Source: Mangifera indica (taxonomy: Eukaryota; Streptophyta; Magnoliopsida; Sapindales; Anacardiaceae). Taken from it: a stretch of DNA of 64,000 nt. How positions within the stretch are numbered: position 1 is the first letter of the stretch; each line of letters opens with the position of its first letter. The DNA lies in assembly GCF_011075055.1 (NCBI RefSeq), contig NC_058151.1, forward strand, positions 11,319,300-11,383,299, given 5' to 3'. The notes below the pieces were generated by a model. The model had not been told where the DNA came from, did no database searches, and worked only from the letters and a program-made list of their open reading frames with translations. The position numbers and the translations under genes were made by a program. This document shows, in pieces, positions 36,950 through 48,196 of the stretch.

Positions 36950-37274
36950 ATAGTATGGCTATATAGAAATAGGAAGTAAAGGTCTTAGGGCAAGTGATGC
37001 TGGCATAATTGTTCCCTTTCCTAAATCGTTACGTCTGCCGGCGAACGAGAATTGGTCAGTTTTGAAACAAGCCTTCTGAGGCGGATTTCAGGTGAAATGG
37101 AATGCAAATAACACTATTTTGTGAGAAATGCACCGAATTTCAGGGATTTTGTGGTTACGATCAAAATTTCAATAGACCAATTTGTTTTGGCTGAAATGGA
37201 CAATTTAGCTCATCTACACCATGCTACATCTTACTGTCCAACCAACCAAGGCTTAAATGAGTCTCCAGCTCCGG
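36950..37274 (+). pseudogene. LRK10L ectodomain exon d remnant, unit 1
   Basis: Only the C-terminal part of an ectodomain exon survives. Readable pieces are GNKGLRASDAGIIVPF, then a stop, GGFQVKWNANNTI, a one-base shift, CEKCTEFQGFCGYDQNF and ICFG followed by a stop. These correspond to the region between GUB_WAK_bind and the Cys-rich module of exons a-c. A phase-1 donor (CCGG/GTATGC) is still visible at 37274. Lying about 900 bp from the 54 bp exon (550 bp of it a transposon), this was probably the kinase's own ectodomain. Confidence 0.65.
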
Positions 37275-37415
37275 GTATGCACCTCTCTTTTGTAGGTAGA
37301 AATTAAAGATCTATACGGCACCGAGTCAATCCAAGCTTGTAGGTGAGGGATCCAATACATAAAACTTGGGATTTTTTCTTTTCATTCTCTCTTTACCCAG
37401 TTGAATGTACGTACT

Positions 37416-37965
37416 TAAAGTAGCACAAAAACTCACAAATAGGGTGTGTTTCCATATTTTGAAAACTTTTCTGTTTCTGAAACTCTTTGAAACTTGTACG
37501 AAATATTTCGGGTTATTTTGAAATTTTTAAAAAATTTTAAAAAAAGAAAATCGTGAAATCAATTAAACACATTTCTTTTATATTTTCAAACTTGCAATAT
37601 CTTTAAATCTTATATTGAATTCATCTCATTTTCACTTTTCGATGTGTTACTCATCTCCTTCCCGATATATTATATAGAATAGTGTGTATTATTGTTTTCT
37701 TAAAATTATCTACATGTGTTTGTTAAAAATAATTTACCATAAGTTCTATAATTCTATTTTATAGTATTTTTTCTCTTCATTCTTTTTTTATTATTTATTT
37801 TTATATTATACAAGTTTATATATTTTTGTTACAAAAAATTTGGTAAAACTCTTGTATTTTTCATATTTAAAAGTTTTTCCATGTTTTCATTCCCTATATT
37901 TTTTTAAAAATGCGTTTTCATATTTCCATTTCCATGTTTCTCTGTTTCTGTCTTCATGCTACATA
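37416..37965. mobile_element. Non-autonomous DNA transposon (GTAGCACGGAAAC family), copy 3
   Basis: The 550 bp element is flanked by GTACGTACT (37407-37415) and GTACGTAGT (37966-37974). Unit 2 has the empty site near 51123-51135. Internally it resembles copy 1 in reverse orientation. Its ends (AAAGTAGCAC, GCTACATA) have drifted more. Confidence 0.8.
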
Positions 37966-38169
37966 GTACGTAGTTGATATCTCACCTAAAATAAAAACTT
38001 AAATTTCTTGGTCAGGACTCAAGAATGTATCAGTCCAATAATTATTCTAGCTGTTCTAGATTTTATTTTGTTACAGCAGTCCTCGTGAACTTCATTTCAG
38101 ATTTTTTTTTTTTAAATTTTAGTCTGCTGCTACCCAACGGAGTCTTATGATACTTTGGCTATGCTGCAG

Positions 38170-38223
38170 GAGCATCTTCCAAAAAGAGATCATTCTTCAA
38201 CAACCAATGGAAGATTGCTGTAG
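38170..38223 (+). CDS. LRK10L 54 bp linker exon, unit 1
   Basis: Bounded by CTGCAG at 38164-38169 and GTAATC at 38224, it encodes ASSKKRSFFNNQWKIAV with split Gly codons at both ends (phase 1 in and out). This small juxtamembrane exon sits between the ectodomain and transmembrane/kinase exons in genes of this family. It is conserved in unit 2 at 51323-51376 with a few changes. Confidence 0.8.
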   Translation, partial: EHLPKRDHSSTTNGRLL

Positions 38224-38375
38224 GTAATCTTTTCATCAGGCAACTTGGTGTATTTTTCCACTAACAACACCTACCATGAGTCAACAGTTACTTATGCAAT
38301 GATAATTTCTAAAAGTAAATTCAGAAATGTTCAATTTTTAACACGACTGACTTCACAATGTATTTTGAATCACAG

Positions 38376-39502
38376 GAATTATAGCTAGTATGCTTGGCAT
38401 GGCGACGATTATAATTATCCTGTCAATGGTTGGCATGGGACGATTGTGGAAGAAGAAAACAGAAGATGATCAAAGCATAGAGGCCTTTATTAGAAATTGC
38501 GGATCGCATGCTCCACGAAGATATTCATTTTCTGATGTTAGAAATATTACAAAATCATTCAACGAAAAACTTGGTCAAGGAGGCTATGGTAATGTTTACA
38601 AGGGAAAACTGCCCGATGGTCGTCTTGTGGCAGTGAAGATCTTGAAGGAATCTAAGGGCAATGGTGAGGAGTTCATCAATGAGGTGGCTAGCATGAGTAG
38701 AACATCCCATGTAAATATAGTAAGCCTTCTGGGTTTTTGCTGTGAGAAGAATAAAAGAGCTTTAATCTATGAATTCATGTGCAATGGATCTTTGGATAAG
38801 TTTACATGTGATACAGAATCTTCGACTACAAATTGCAATTTGGAGTGGAAAACACTTTACCAAATTGCAATCGGCATTGCTAGAGGACTAGAATACTTGC
38901 ACAAAGGTTGCAACATAAGGATTGTGCATTTTGATATAAAACCTCACAACATTCTTTTAGATGAAGACTTTTGTCCAAAAATTTCTGATTTTGGACTTGC
39001 TAAACAATCCAACCAGAAAGACAGTATCATGTCAATGTTACACACAAGAGGAACTGTGGGATATATTGCACCAGAAATGTTCTATAGAAAGTTTGGAGGA
39101 GTATCTTACAAGTCCGATGTCTACAGTTATGGAATGATGATTTTAGAAATAGTTGGAGCAAGAAAGAATATTGGTATCAGGGTATCACAAACCAGTGAAA
39201 TATATTTTCCAGATTCAATCTACAACCTTCTTGAACTGGGTAAAGATTTTGATCTTCCAAGCGTGGTCACTGAGGAGGAAAAAGAGACAGCAAAAAGGAT
39301 GATATTGGTAAGCTTGTGGTGCATTCAAACCAATCCATCTGGTAGACCATCAATGACTAAAGTTGTGGAGATGTTGGAAGGTAGGCCAGAGAAGTTACAA
39401 ATTCCACCAAAACCATATTGGTCTTCTCCACCAGGATCCCCCGAACTTTCTTTGCCAGCATCTTTGTCAACACAACTTGCTTCAGAATGTGAAATGCTCT
39501 AA
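38376..39502 (+). CDS. LRK10L-type receptor kinase exon (TM and kinase), unit 1
   Basis: The exon follows acceptor ATCACAG at 38369-38375 and joins the previous exon through a split Gly codon. It encodes a transmembrane helix (IIASMLGMATIIIILSMVGM), a basic stop-transfer stretch RLWKKK, then a Ser/Thr kinase: LGQGGYGNVYKG, VAVKILKE (Lys), IVHFDIKPHNILL, DFGLAK, GTVGYIAPE. The catalytic loop has HFD in place of HRD, a non-RD kinase, usual for this family and common among immune receptors. The whole exon is open, about 380 residues. With no intact ectodomain exon in unit 1, the gene may be a pseudogene or make a truncated kinase. It would signal from the plasma membrane. Confidence 0.88.
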
Positions 39503-39758
39503 ATTTTGAAATATAGTTGTAACAAAATCAATATTATTTTGGTAATCTTATAATGCTTACAGCAGAGGTGGTAATCTTATTATCTATTTTATTACCTATC
39601 ATATCACTATTGATAGTAGAAAATTATCAGAATTTTTATATATGATAAATCAAACAAAATAATATCAATGATAAAAGGTAAATTATCAGAATAATTTGAT
39701 TATTTTGAATCTAACGCCCAAAAATATATAAATTATTTTTGATTTATCATTTTAAATC
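39503..39758 (+). other. 3' flank of unit 1
   Basis: AT-rich and collinear with 52655-52908, so inside the duplicated unit. GGTAATCTTATAATG-type words and ACGCCCAAA near 39713 hint at an old MITE remnant. AAATC at 39754-39758 is the target site of copia B. Confidence 0.5.
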
Positions 39759-40077
39759 TGTTGGAAATATAAATTCTAACATTGAGGCTGAAAGTTAAAG
39801 AAATAATAAAAATGTTTTAGTGGAAACAAAAACAATTGTTTTAAAGAAAATTTGCTATTAATATATTATTTTATAGTGAATCAAATTGTGCTAAAGCACA
39901 AACTCAGTAATAACTAAAAAGCTATAAAAGTGGAATATGGCTACACAATCTTAGCCATAAAAAATTTTTTAACTACTAACAAAAAAAAATGAAAAAATGC
40001 AAAGTAGAAACCTAACTAACAACATACAAGAGAGACTAAGACTTGGTCTTACCAACAACTGAGACACAACTTCAACA
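39759..40077 (-). repeat. Copia B 3' LTR
   Basis: Starts TGTTGGAAATA, ends CTTCAACA. The adjoining minus-strand tract AAGTAAGGAGGAG is a plausible polypurine tract. Confidence 0.85.
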
Positions 40078-40325
40078 CTCCTCCTTACTTAAGTAGTTGT
40101 AAAACTCCAAGTCTCTTTCTCATAAACTCAAATATGCTTGCAGGGAGAGCTCTGGTGAAGATATCTACACTTTGATCACTTATCTTGCTATACAACAAAC
40201 ACACTTCATCATTCTTCTATACCTACCTTAAGAAACACAATTTAATATTAAAATACATAGTCTTTCCACGGAAAACAAGATTATTGGAGATTGCAATTGT
40301 TGCGTAATTATCTACAAACACATTT

Positions 40326-40807
40326 GGGGGCGTTTGGTTTGGGTAATGTTTGATTACTAAAATAGAAAGATTACCTTGAAGATAGATTACTTAAAAGATT
40401 ACTGGGTATAAATGATTACTATGTTTGATAAAATTTGATAGGTATAAATAATTATTGTGTTTGGTTAAAGGTAATAAAATATTACTAGTAAAACATTTTA
40501 CTTAAATGCCCTTGAATATAATTATTTTTAAATATTTTTTATATTATTTGTCATATTAATTAAAAATAAATTTATTTTTATCTCAAAAAATTAATAAATA
40601 ATAATTTTTTTATAATAAACTCAAGATTACCCCAAGAATCTTTAAATACCTAAGATGAGAGTGGTAATTAGATTACCACCTATATTACTTGCCACGTCAG
40701 CATTGGTAATAGAAGATTACTGTAATCTTTTATTACTGACAAACCAAACAAGGGAATAAAAAATAGATTACCAAAGTAATCTTATAAACCTTTAACCAAA
40801 CGCACCC
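40326..40807. mobile_element. MITE inside copia B
   Basis: The 482 bp AT-rich element has inverted ends GGGGGCGTTTGGTT and AACCAAACGCACCC, flanked by TTT on both sides. It has no coding capacity. The aligned place in copia C (near 53485) has no insertion. The short duplication and GTTTGG ends fit a Tourist/Harbinger-like MITE, although TTT is not the usual TWA target, so the superfamily is uncertain. Confidence 0.7.
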
Positions 40808-41990
40808 TTTGTGCCTTCCTTCTGCTTTATATTCAGATAAGTCCAAACCTTTTTAAGCCACAAAGCTTAATTTATAGTTGTTGTAGCAGCAATGAATTCA
40901 ACTTAAGTAGTTGATTGAGCCACAATCTCCTACTTTTTAAAACTCTACGAGAACATGCTAGAGTCAAAGGTGAAATAGTATCCTTATGTACTTTTCATAT
41001 CATCAAGAGAACTAGCCTTGTCACTATTAGAATAACCATGAAACTGAAAATTTTGACTATGTTAAAACAAAACTCTATAATCAATAGTTCCTTTGACATA
41101 TCTAAGTACTCGTTTAGCAACTTTTAGATGCAATTCATTGGTGCAATGCTGAAATCTAGAAAAACACTCACAACATACAGTATATCAAGCCTTCTTGTTA
41201 TGAGTTACATAAGACATCCAATGAAACTTATGTACATAGGTTCCTCCACCTTTTCAGTCTCATATTCCTTGCAGAATTTCTCCTTTTGGTTCATAGAAGT
41301 ACTTATTAGCATACTTCTTTCAACAAATGAAAATACCATACTTATTTTGTTTGATTTTCGTGCGAAAGAAAAATGTCATTTCTCTAAAGTCTATCATCTC
41401 AAAGACTTTTGTCATTTCTTGTTTGAATTGTTCAATAAGTACTACATTGCTTCCTGTCACCAAGAGATCATCCATATACAATGAAATAATCACAATATTC
41501 TCATCAGCATGCTTAACATAAAGTGGAGACTCACTCAGACTTTTCATAAAACCTAGCTTCAGTAAATGTTGATTTATTCTATTGTACCAAACCCCTGGAG
41601 CATGCTTTAAACCATATAAGATCTTCTTAGAGAGATAAACGTTGTTTTCTTAATCTTTTGCTACAAATCCTTTTGGTTGCTCAACATAAATCCCCTTCAA
41701 TAGATATCCATTGAGAAAAGTTGATTTAACGTGAAGTTGGAATACCTTTAATTGATTATGAGCAACGTGCACCAGCAATAATCGATGGTATCCAAACGTA
41801 CAATAAGAGCAAAAGTTTTTGAGTAATCAACACCAAATGGTTCTAAATACCCATTTGACACCAATAATCATTTTGAGCTAAGACCTTTCAATGAGCTCCT
41901 ATGTTTGATTTTTCTCAATCATTCTCAACTCTTACTATATTGTAGTTATCTTTTTTATCCTTCTCAGCTTCCTTATACCCTGCAAGCTCA
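40808..41990 (-). pseudogene. Copia B reverse transcriptase and RNase H remnants
   Basis: Minus-strand pieces include VIISLYMDDLLVTGSN in the 41547-41320 frame (the catalytic YMDD box) and, further up, the region matching the 1133-1381 fragment of copia A. Stops and small indels are frequent. The target of the Athila insertion in copia A corresponds to about 42031-42040, undisturbed here. Confidence 0.7.
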
Positions 41991-44440
41991 AAAATAGCAA
42001 CCTTGCATATCTGATATACATAAAAAAATAATTTAGTACCTCTGATAGGTAGCTCATCAACTTTCTTTCCCTGACTCAATGGGATAACAGTATTTTGATT
42101 ATCCTTATCTGATTCCTCACACCATTATTGATCCCTCATAAATTGAACATCTCTACTTATAAGAATTTTACCATTTTGAGGCTGAAAAATTTTGTAAGTC
42201 TTAAAGACAATGTTGTACCCAATAAAGATGTCTAGTTTTGCCTATTTATCCAACTTGTCCCTTTTCACTTGGGGAGCATGTGAATAACAAATGCAACAAA
42301 AAATTTTAAGGATTACTAACTATGGTTTGTATCCATACCAAGCCTTAAAAGGATTTTTCCTTTTTACAGCTTGAATGGGAAGCCTATTTAGCAAAAAAGT
42401 AGCAATATTTGCTGCTTCTACCCAAAAAATTTTAGACAAACCTTTATCATGTAACAAGCACCTTGTTATCCCTCTTATGGTTTTATTCTTCCTTTCACTC
42501 ACTTCATTTTACTGAGAAGTGTAGAGGGCTATCAACTGATGCCCAATGTTAGCCTCATCACAGAATATATTGAACTGCTCTGATTTATACTCCTTGCCAT
42601 TGTCTAATCTCAAAATTTAATTCTTGCAACCACTTTGATTCTCAATCCATGCTTTAAACCTCCAAAATATTCTTGCAACCTCTGACTTAAATCTTAGAAA
42701 GTAAATCCAACACAATATAGTTAGATTATCAAAAAAAGGCAATATATTATTCACGCCATTTTAAATATGGGGTTTTTAGATGTCCACAAAGATCAATGTG
42801 AATTAAATGCAACTTCTATGATGTTCTCCAAGTTGTTTGTGAAAGTGGCAGTCTTGATTGCTTGTCATAGTAACATGCATTACAATTTGATAAAAATTCT
42901 TCCAATGGAGGTAAGCCATGCACTAGTTTCATTCTCTTCATATGTAAAAGTGTTTTATGATTGAAATGCCCTAGCCTTTTATGCCAAAGCTCAATATTAT
43001 TACCCAAACTAAGGAATGCAACTTACTCGTTCTCCATTAGATCCAATGAGAAGTTTTTACCCCTCATTTTGATTTTGAACATATCATGATCATTTGCATC
43101 CTTGATTGGGCATTTCTTGTTCTCAAAAATAACTTTGCAACCTTTATCCAAAAGTTGTCCCACACTTAACAAATTCTGATCAATTTCAAATACCAAAAAA
43201 ACATCAATGACAAGTTTTGTGCCTATATAGCTTTCAATAGCTATTGTCCCTTTGTCTTTGATAGCAATATATTCCCTATTGCCAATTATGTCGTTTGACA
43301 CTTCAGACTCATCAGGCTCTTACAAAATTTGTTAATCATTTGTCAAATGGTTGGTGCATTCATTATTAATACGCCAACTTCACTTGAAGTGTAGCCAACA
43401 AAGCATGTGGGTACAAACAATTGCTCTTCAACCTCTTGCTTATTTACCACTTTAGCTTCATTCTTCTGAGGAATGTTATTCCAGTAGATTTTCTCATGGT
43501 GCCCTATATGATTACATTTGTTGCATCTCGCATTTGGCCTTCTCCAACATTTGAAAGGATGATGACCTTTCTTGCTGCAATGTTGACAAGGAGGATAATT
43601 TTTGTTATTGTTGCCACTACCGCTATTGTTATCATTAGCACCAACCTCATTTGCATTTGTGTTTGCATTTTCCTTTTTTCCTTTCTTCTTCTTTGTTTTG
43701 GTGCTATGATTTATTTGAACCCTAACTTGCCAAGCTCCTTCTATTGAGCCTTTCAATCTTAAGAGCCTTCTTTGTTTTTGAGCTTGTAATGCATTTAACA
43801 ATTCTTCCAAGGTGATGCTTGACAAATCTTTAGAGTTTTCCAATGAGAAAATTGTAGCCTTAAATTTTTCAGGGTCTACGACAAAAATTTTCTAAACAAT
43901 TCTAGACTAAGAAAATTCAATACTAAGCAACCTTACCCTGTTGACATTGTTGAAAAGTATGTCAAAGTACTCATTGATTGTCTCTAACTCCTTCATTCTT
44001 TGCATTTCAAACTCCCATATCATATTCTGCACTTGCATTCCTTTGATTCTCTCATTGCCATCATACTTTTCCTTAAGAAAACTCCATATTGCTTTGGTTG
44101 ATTTCAAGGTCATAATTTTGGTAAAGACTGATGGTAATACAACAGCAAATAGACAAGCTTCTGCCTTCGACTTCTTTTGTCAATTTTCCTTACGACTTTT
44201 GAGTTGTGCAAGAGTTGGGTTGTTAGACAGTGGATGAACCTCGTAGTCCTCCTCAAAAACCTCCCAAAAATCACTTGCATCAAGAAAAGCTTCCATTCTA
44301 ACTGCCCAAACCTGATCATTCTCTCCATCAAACATTGGAGGAATAGTCGTTCAATATGGCGCTTCTGAATCCATGTTGGTGTGATGGTTTGTTTGTGAAT
44401 AAGTTGAGATTTGTTTTGTTTGTGGTGAACACTCAAACAC
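41991..44440 (-). pseudogene. Copia B gag, protease and integrase remnants
   Basis: Pieces from right to left: gag N-terminus (MIRFGQLEWK-type text is a shadow; the true frame matches the copia A gag); gag centre with YDGNERIKGMQVQNMIWEF; a zinc-knuckle segment CQHCSKKGHHPFKC plus a second, damaged knuckle (43843-43343); a protease/linker frame (43301-43023); the integrase finger LWHKRLGHFNHKTLLHMKR with NCNACYYDK (43007-42816); and integrase core MSERKNKTIRGITRC (42502-42320). All are separated by stops. Confidence 0.75.
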
Positions 44441-44479
44441 TCGCAATTCCTTAAGAAAAAAACAACTCTAATGCCAATT

Positions 44480-44793
44480 TATGGAAATAAAAATTCTAAT
44501 ATTGAGGCTGAAGGTAAAAGAAATAACAAAAATGTTTGCTACTAATATATAATTTCATCAAATCAAATAGTGTATAATACAAACTCAATAATAAAAGCTA
44601 TAAAAGTGGCATGTGGCTATACACTCTTAGCCAGAAACAACTTTTTAACCACAAAAAAAAAAAAAAAACTGAAAGAAATACAAAGTAGAAATCTAACCAA
44701 CGGTATACAGTAGAAAAATAGAACAAACATAACAGAAAAACTAAGTCTTAGCCTTGCTAACAACTTCCCAACAATCAAGGCACAACTTTAACA
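44480..44793 (-). repeat. Copia B 5' LTR
   Basis: Homologous to 15134-15486, ending TTTAACA. The primer site on its left has one further change (TGGCATTAGAG). The outer end is followed by AAGTCACTTG, collinear with AAATCACTTC right of copia A. Confidence 0.8.
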
Positions 44794-44798
44794 AAGTC

Positions 44799-45905
44799 AC
44801 TTGATATGACCTTATGACAATATTTACGCAGATTAGTGGTTCCAGGCGAGTGATTATTTCTATTAAACTAGTATTTGTCCGGTCATATTGCATTGTTAGT
44901 TCTTTAATTAAGACTTTGACTAATTGGTTTTAATTGATCAAGACACTGCACTCTTCTAACCATTGCTTGTTCACCACATCAAGAATCGGCCAATAAGAAA
45001 ATTACACAAATAAGATTTTTGGCGCAGGCAGCACGTTATGCTGTGTTTGAAACCAAGACAAATATAATATTCGGCCTTGTAATTAAGAGTCCAGTCGAAT
45101 TTACTTTCAGAAATTTGACTGAATTCTAGCTAAAAATATTTGGCTCTTTCTGTGTTTAGTTTGACAGAGGGCAGTCTTTTCTTTCTGCATATCATCGCCT
45201 TAAAGGCTTTGAAATTGTTGTCTAGTGGGGGCAACCTTACACAAGGTCTCCTCTTGATTTCAGGAGTTCGGTCTTGAGTATTAACGCGTATAGACTTATA
45301 CTCAAAGTCTTTGGTTCATATGACTTAAATTTGTCCCTTGCTTTTTCTTTAAACATAACTTAATTAGTCCGTCTTACACATATGTAAAATTTTTCAACAA
45401 AAGAATAAGGACCAAAGATGAAAACTTCAACCCACTTGTGAAACACGCCATAGCCAAGACTACATGTTCTCGTAACTTTCCCCATGGACAAGTTTTTCTA
45501 TATCTTGCTCTAAGGAGTAGATTGAGTGGTAAAAGTATAACTTAACCAAACCAAAAAAATAGAATATATAAGATTAAACTATTAATTTATCTGATTTAGT
45601 AGTTGTGAATTTGATAACTAAATTGGAGTTTCACTTGTTTGATCCTTGTTACTTCATATAAGAAGACTAAGTTGTAGTTGGACTAAGTCTTTGCAACCAA
45701 AAGCAAACTAAGGTTGGAAAAAAATGGAGTACGTTAAAACGCAGTCTTCAAGTCAATTAACACCCAAAATTTCCAAGTCTTTGTCTTTCTTTCCTTTAAT
45801 CTTCCAAAGATGTGATGTGACTCGTAATTTTTTCTATATTTTCTTACCGTCATTTGATTCAGTTAACTCATGATTCATTCTCGCTAGACACCATTTCTAT
45901 GAGAA
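44799..45905 (+). promoter_or_regulatory. Upstream region of LRK10L exon a, unit 2
   Basis: Collinear with 15492-16604, differing by scattered substitutions and small indels. ATATATAAGA near 45566 and CATATAAGAAG near 45656 are kept in both units and are candidate TATA elements. It should hold the promoter of the only intact gene here, but no transcription start can be fixed by eye. Confidence 0.35.
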
Positions 45906-46707
45906 ATGAGTTTCCAGCTCTTCTCCCAGTCGCCTATTGTTTCTTTTCTTTATTTCCTTTTGGTTGTTTCTGTCAATATTCAGTTCTCTTTGGGCAATGC
46001 TGAAATGCTCGAAGCTTGTAAGACTCCATTCGGGTGTGGGTACATCACAGCCGGTTATCCTTTCTGGGGAGATGGTCTTCCAGATTATTGTCGTCCGATT
46101 CCTGGCTTCAAACTGAATTGTGAGAATGAAAAGACTACCTTGATGATCGATGAAGTAAAGTATGTTGTTCTCAGTATCAACGAGACATCGCAAGTTCTCA
46201 ATATTGCAAACAAAAATATCCACGACAATGGAATCTGTCATTCCAATATATCTAATTTACCCAATACCAGTTTTTCTGAACATTTCGAAATTGTGAAGGG
46301 GTATAAGATGCTGACATTACGCTGTGGTTTTAAAAATGGTGAAGGAGAGTTTACTTGTTCTTCTGAAGCCATCATCGACAAAGATCATGACACAATAACA
46401 ATAGGAGGCCTTGGTCTGCCCCATTATGTTAGTGTGAATTTTACACTTCCAGCAGAATTTTCAGTTGGGGCGTTTGGAAAAAGCATATTAGATCTGGAAG
46501 AAGCGCTGAAACATGGATTTGAGGTGAAATGGAAGGTGAATGATTCGGTATTCTGTGATAAATGTTTAAAATCCAGTGGAAAATGCAGTTATTCTTTGTT
46601 TCCGCATCCAAGTTGCTACTGCTTAGACCAACCTTTCGACCCCAACACTGAACCACCATGTTCAACCGCACCCGCAGGAGCACCACCAGGAGATCATCCA
46701 GCAGAAG
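45906..46707 (+). CDS. LRK10L-type receptor kinase, exon 1 (ectodomain a), unit 2, intact
   Basis: ATG at 45906 opens a signal peptide (about residues 1-31, FLYFLLVVSVNIQFSLG). GUB_WAK_bind follows with CKTPFGCG, AGYPFWGDG (Trp at 54) and LNCENEKTT, then the C-terminal module with HGFEVKWKV (about 203-211), CDKCLKSSGKCSYS and CYC (237-239). Several NxS/T sites are present (for example NET near 92). The exon is 802 bp, ends AAG/GTCAGT at 46707 in phase 1, and is open throughout. Joined to 51323-51376 and 51528-52654 it gives 660 residues, a normal length for an LRK10L receptor. The intron would be 4.6 kb and would skip decayed exons b, c and d. The ectodomain probably senses cell-wall or extracellular ligands; none is known from the sequence. 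Confidence 0.85.
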
Positions 46708-47858
46708 GTCAGTATCTCAAATTTATAGCCACTGCTAAGTACTATACTAAAATGACTTCTCAGTTTACACATATTAACCGGTAGTAGATATTAAAAGACT
46801 GACTATTACTATTACAATCAGTGAAGCTACATGAGACCGGTTTTAAGTAATCACTTGAATACCCAGATGATAAATTAAGTGGAATCACGTGATGACATAT
46901 CATTTGAATATCTAATTGGTATTTAAAACTAGGTGTATATAACATTACTCTATATGACCGGAGAGGAACAAAGCTAAACAGCTTGTGTACACAATGCACA
47001 TTTCAGAAACTAAAACTACCTTGTTCTTCTGCAGAAATCAGAATAAGTCAGGCCATCTCTTTCAATATCGCCATCCTTAGTTTAGCAATCATAATAAAGC
47101 ATTACAAGTACTATGTGTGGCATCATAGAGAGTAGTTAAAAGTTTGACAGAGTCCATATGACTGCAAAGTCACATAAGCTCATAAATTTGCCTTTATGGT
47201 AGGATTTCTTGCTCAATAACAACTCATCAACAGATATAAACTCACAACTATGGCCGTCTTAGCTACTGCAGTTTCAATAAATAAAGTCACCCCAGTTGAA
47301 TTAGATTAAATTTTGTAAAAGCTCTGCTCATTGATGTCATTTAGGTATATTATTTGCCACTTTTTTCTGCTGGGTAACTACTAATTATTTTACAAGCATG
47401 TGTAGAGATATTTATATTCTAGAAAATTAGGTTAGCAGTCATTGTTCAAATATTAATTGATTTATTCAAATAGGAAGCACTACTTTAATATCATAACTGG
47501 TAAGACATCTTAATTCCTTCCCAATCAAGTCAGATTTAAGGATATTATATGTGTCTATGATTATAATAGAGAAGACTAATTTAAATGGCAGCTGTCCTGT
47601 GTCTATCCATTATAAATCAGATAAACTTTTCTTGACAATCATAAAAAAATTTTCAATAGAATGTAGACCTTTCATGATTAGTTATAATCTAAGTCTATTT
47701 AATATTAGCTAACGAACACCCAGGACTAGTTGCCAATCAAGCTTCATATTCTCTAAGAGCTGCTGCAAACTCCTCTCAAAAAGTGAGCTTTTGTAGTTTT
47801 CTATTCATACTCTTATTTGGATCATCTACCTACTCTTTTCTCCTTCAATTTCTCTCAA
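46708..47858 (+). other. Intron sequence between exons a and b, unit 2
   Basis: Collinear with unit 1 (17325-19015) except that the 563 bp transposon is absent. If the donor is not used, the frame runs on 25 codons to a stop near 46782. No other coding signal is seen. Confidence 0.55.
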
Positions 47859-48004
47859 ATGAAGCACCCTGATTATCTCTCGACCATCTTCTTCCTCATT
47901 TTCATCTCAATACTGAAAAATCTCCATGTGCGGATGATTTTCTATACACAAACTGCAGTCCCCTGTGCACTGTCGAGAACAAAGGATATATATCAACAAC
48001 CCTC
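47859..48004 (+). pseudogene. LRK10L ectodomain exon b remnant, unit 2
   Basis: It begins MKHPDYLSTIFFLIF like exon b of unit 1, then shifts frame within the signal peptide and loses homology near 48000, after ATATATCAACAACC. The remaining roughly 630 bp of the exon is missing, so no receptor domain is left. Confidence 0.75.
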
Positions 48005-48185
48005 TCTTATTGGCCGATTCTTGATGTGGTAAACAAGCAACGGTTAGATTAGTGCACTGTCTTCACTGGTACTGACAAGAAGGATGGCTGTATCGAATAG
48101 GAAATAAAGGTCCTGGGGCATGTGATGTTGGCGTAATTGTTCCCTTATCTAAATCGATAATTCTGCCGGCAAAGGAGTTATTATC
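48005..48185 (+). pseudogene. Rearranged LRK10L-like fragment, unit 2
   Basis: The first 55 bp match, in reverse orientation, the segment at 15640-15700 and its twin near 44955-45000. The next part encodes YRIGNKGPGACDVGVIVPLS, matching the start of exon d remnants at 36960 and 50690. It therefore joins pieces found elsewhere in the cluster. It has no open frame of use. Confidence 0.55.
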
Positions 48186-48196
48186 AAAAAATTAAA

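Larger units (their letters stand above)
39759..44793 (-). mobile_element. Copia B, full-length relative of copia A and C, degraded
   Basis: LTRs are 39759-40077 (319 bp) and 44480-44793 (about 314 bp, the first bases eroded). The flanks are AAATC (39754-39758) and AAGTC (44794-44798), a TSD with one change. It codes on the minus strand and holds a 482 bp MITE. It separates the two LRK10L units and is the only copy with both LTRs. No frame is long enough to support activity. Confidence 0.88.
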
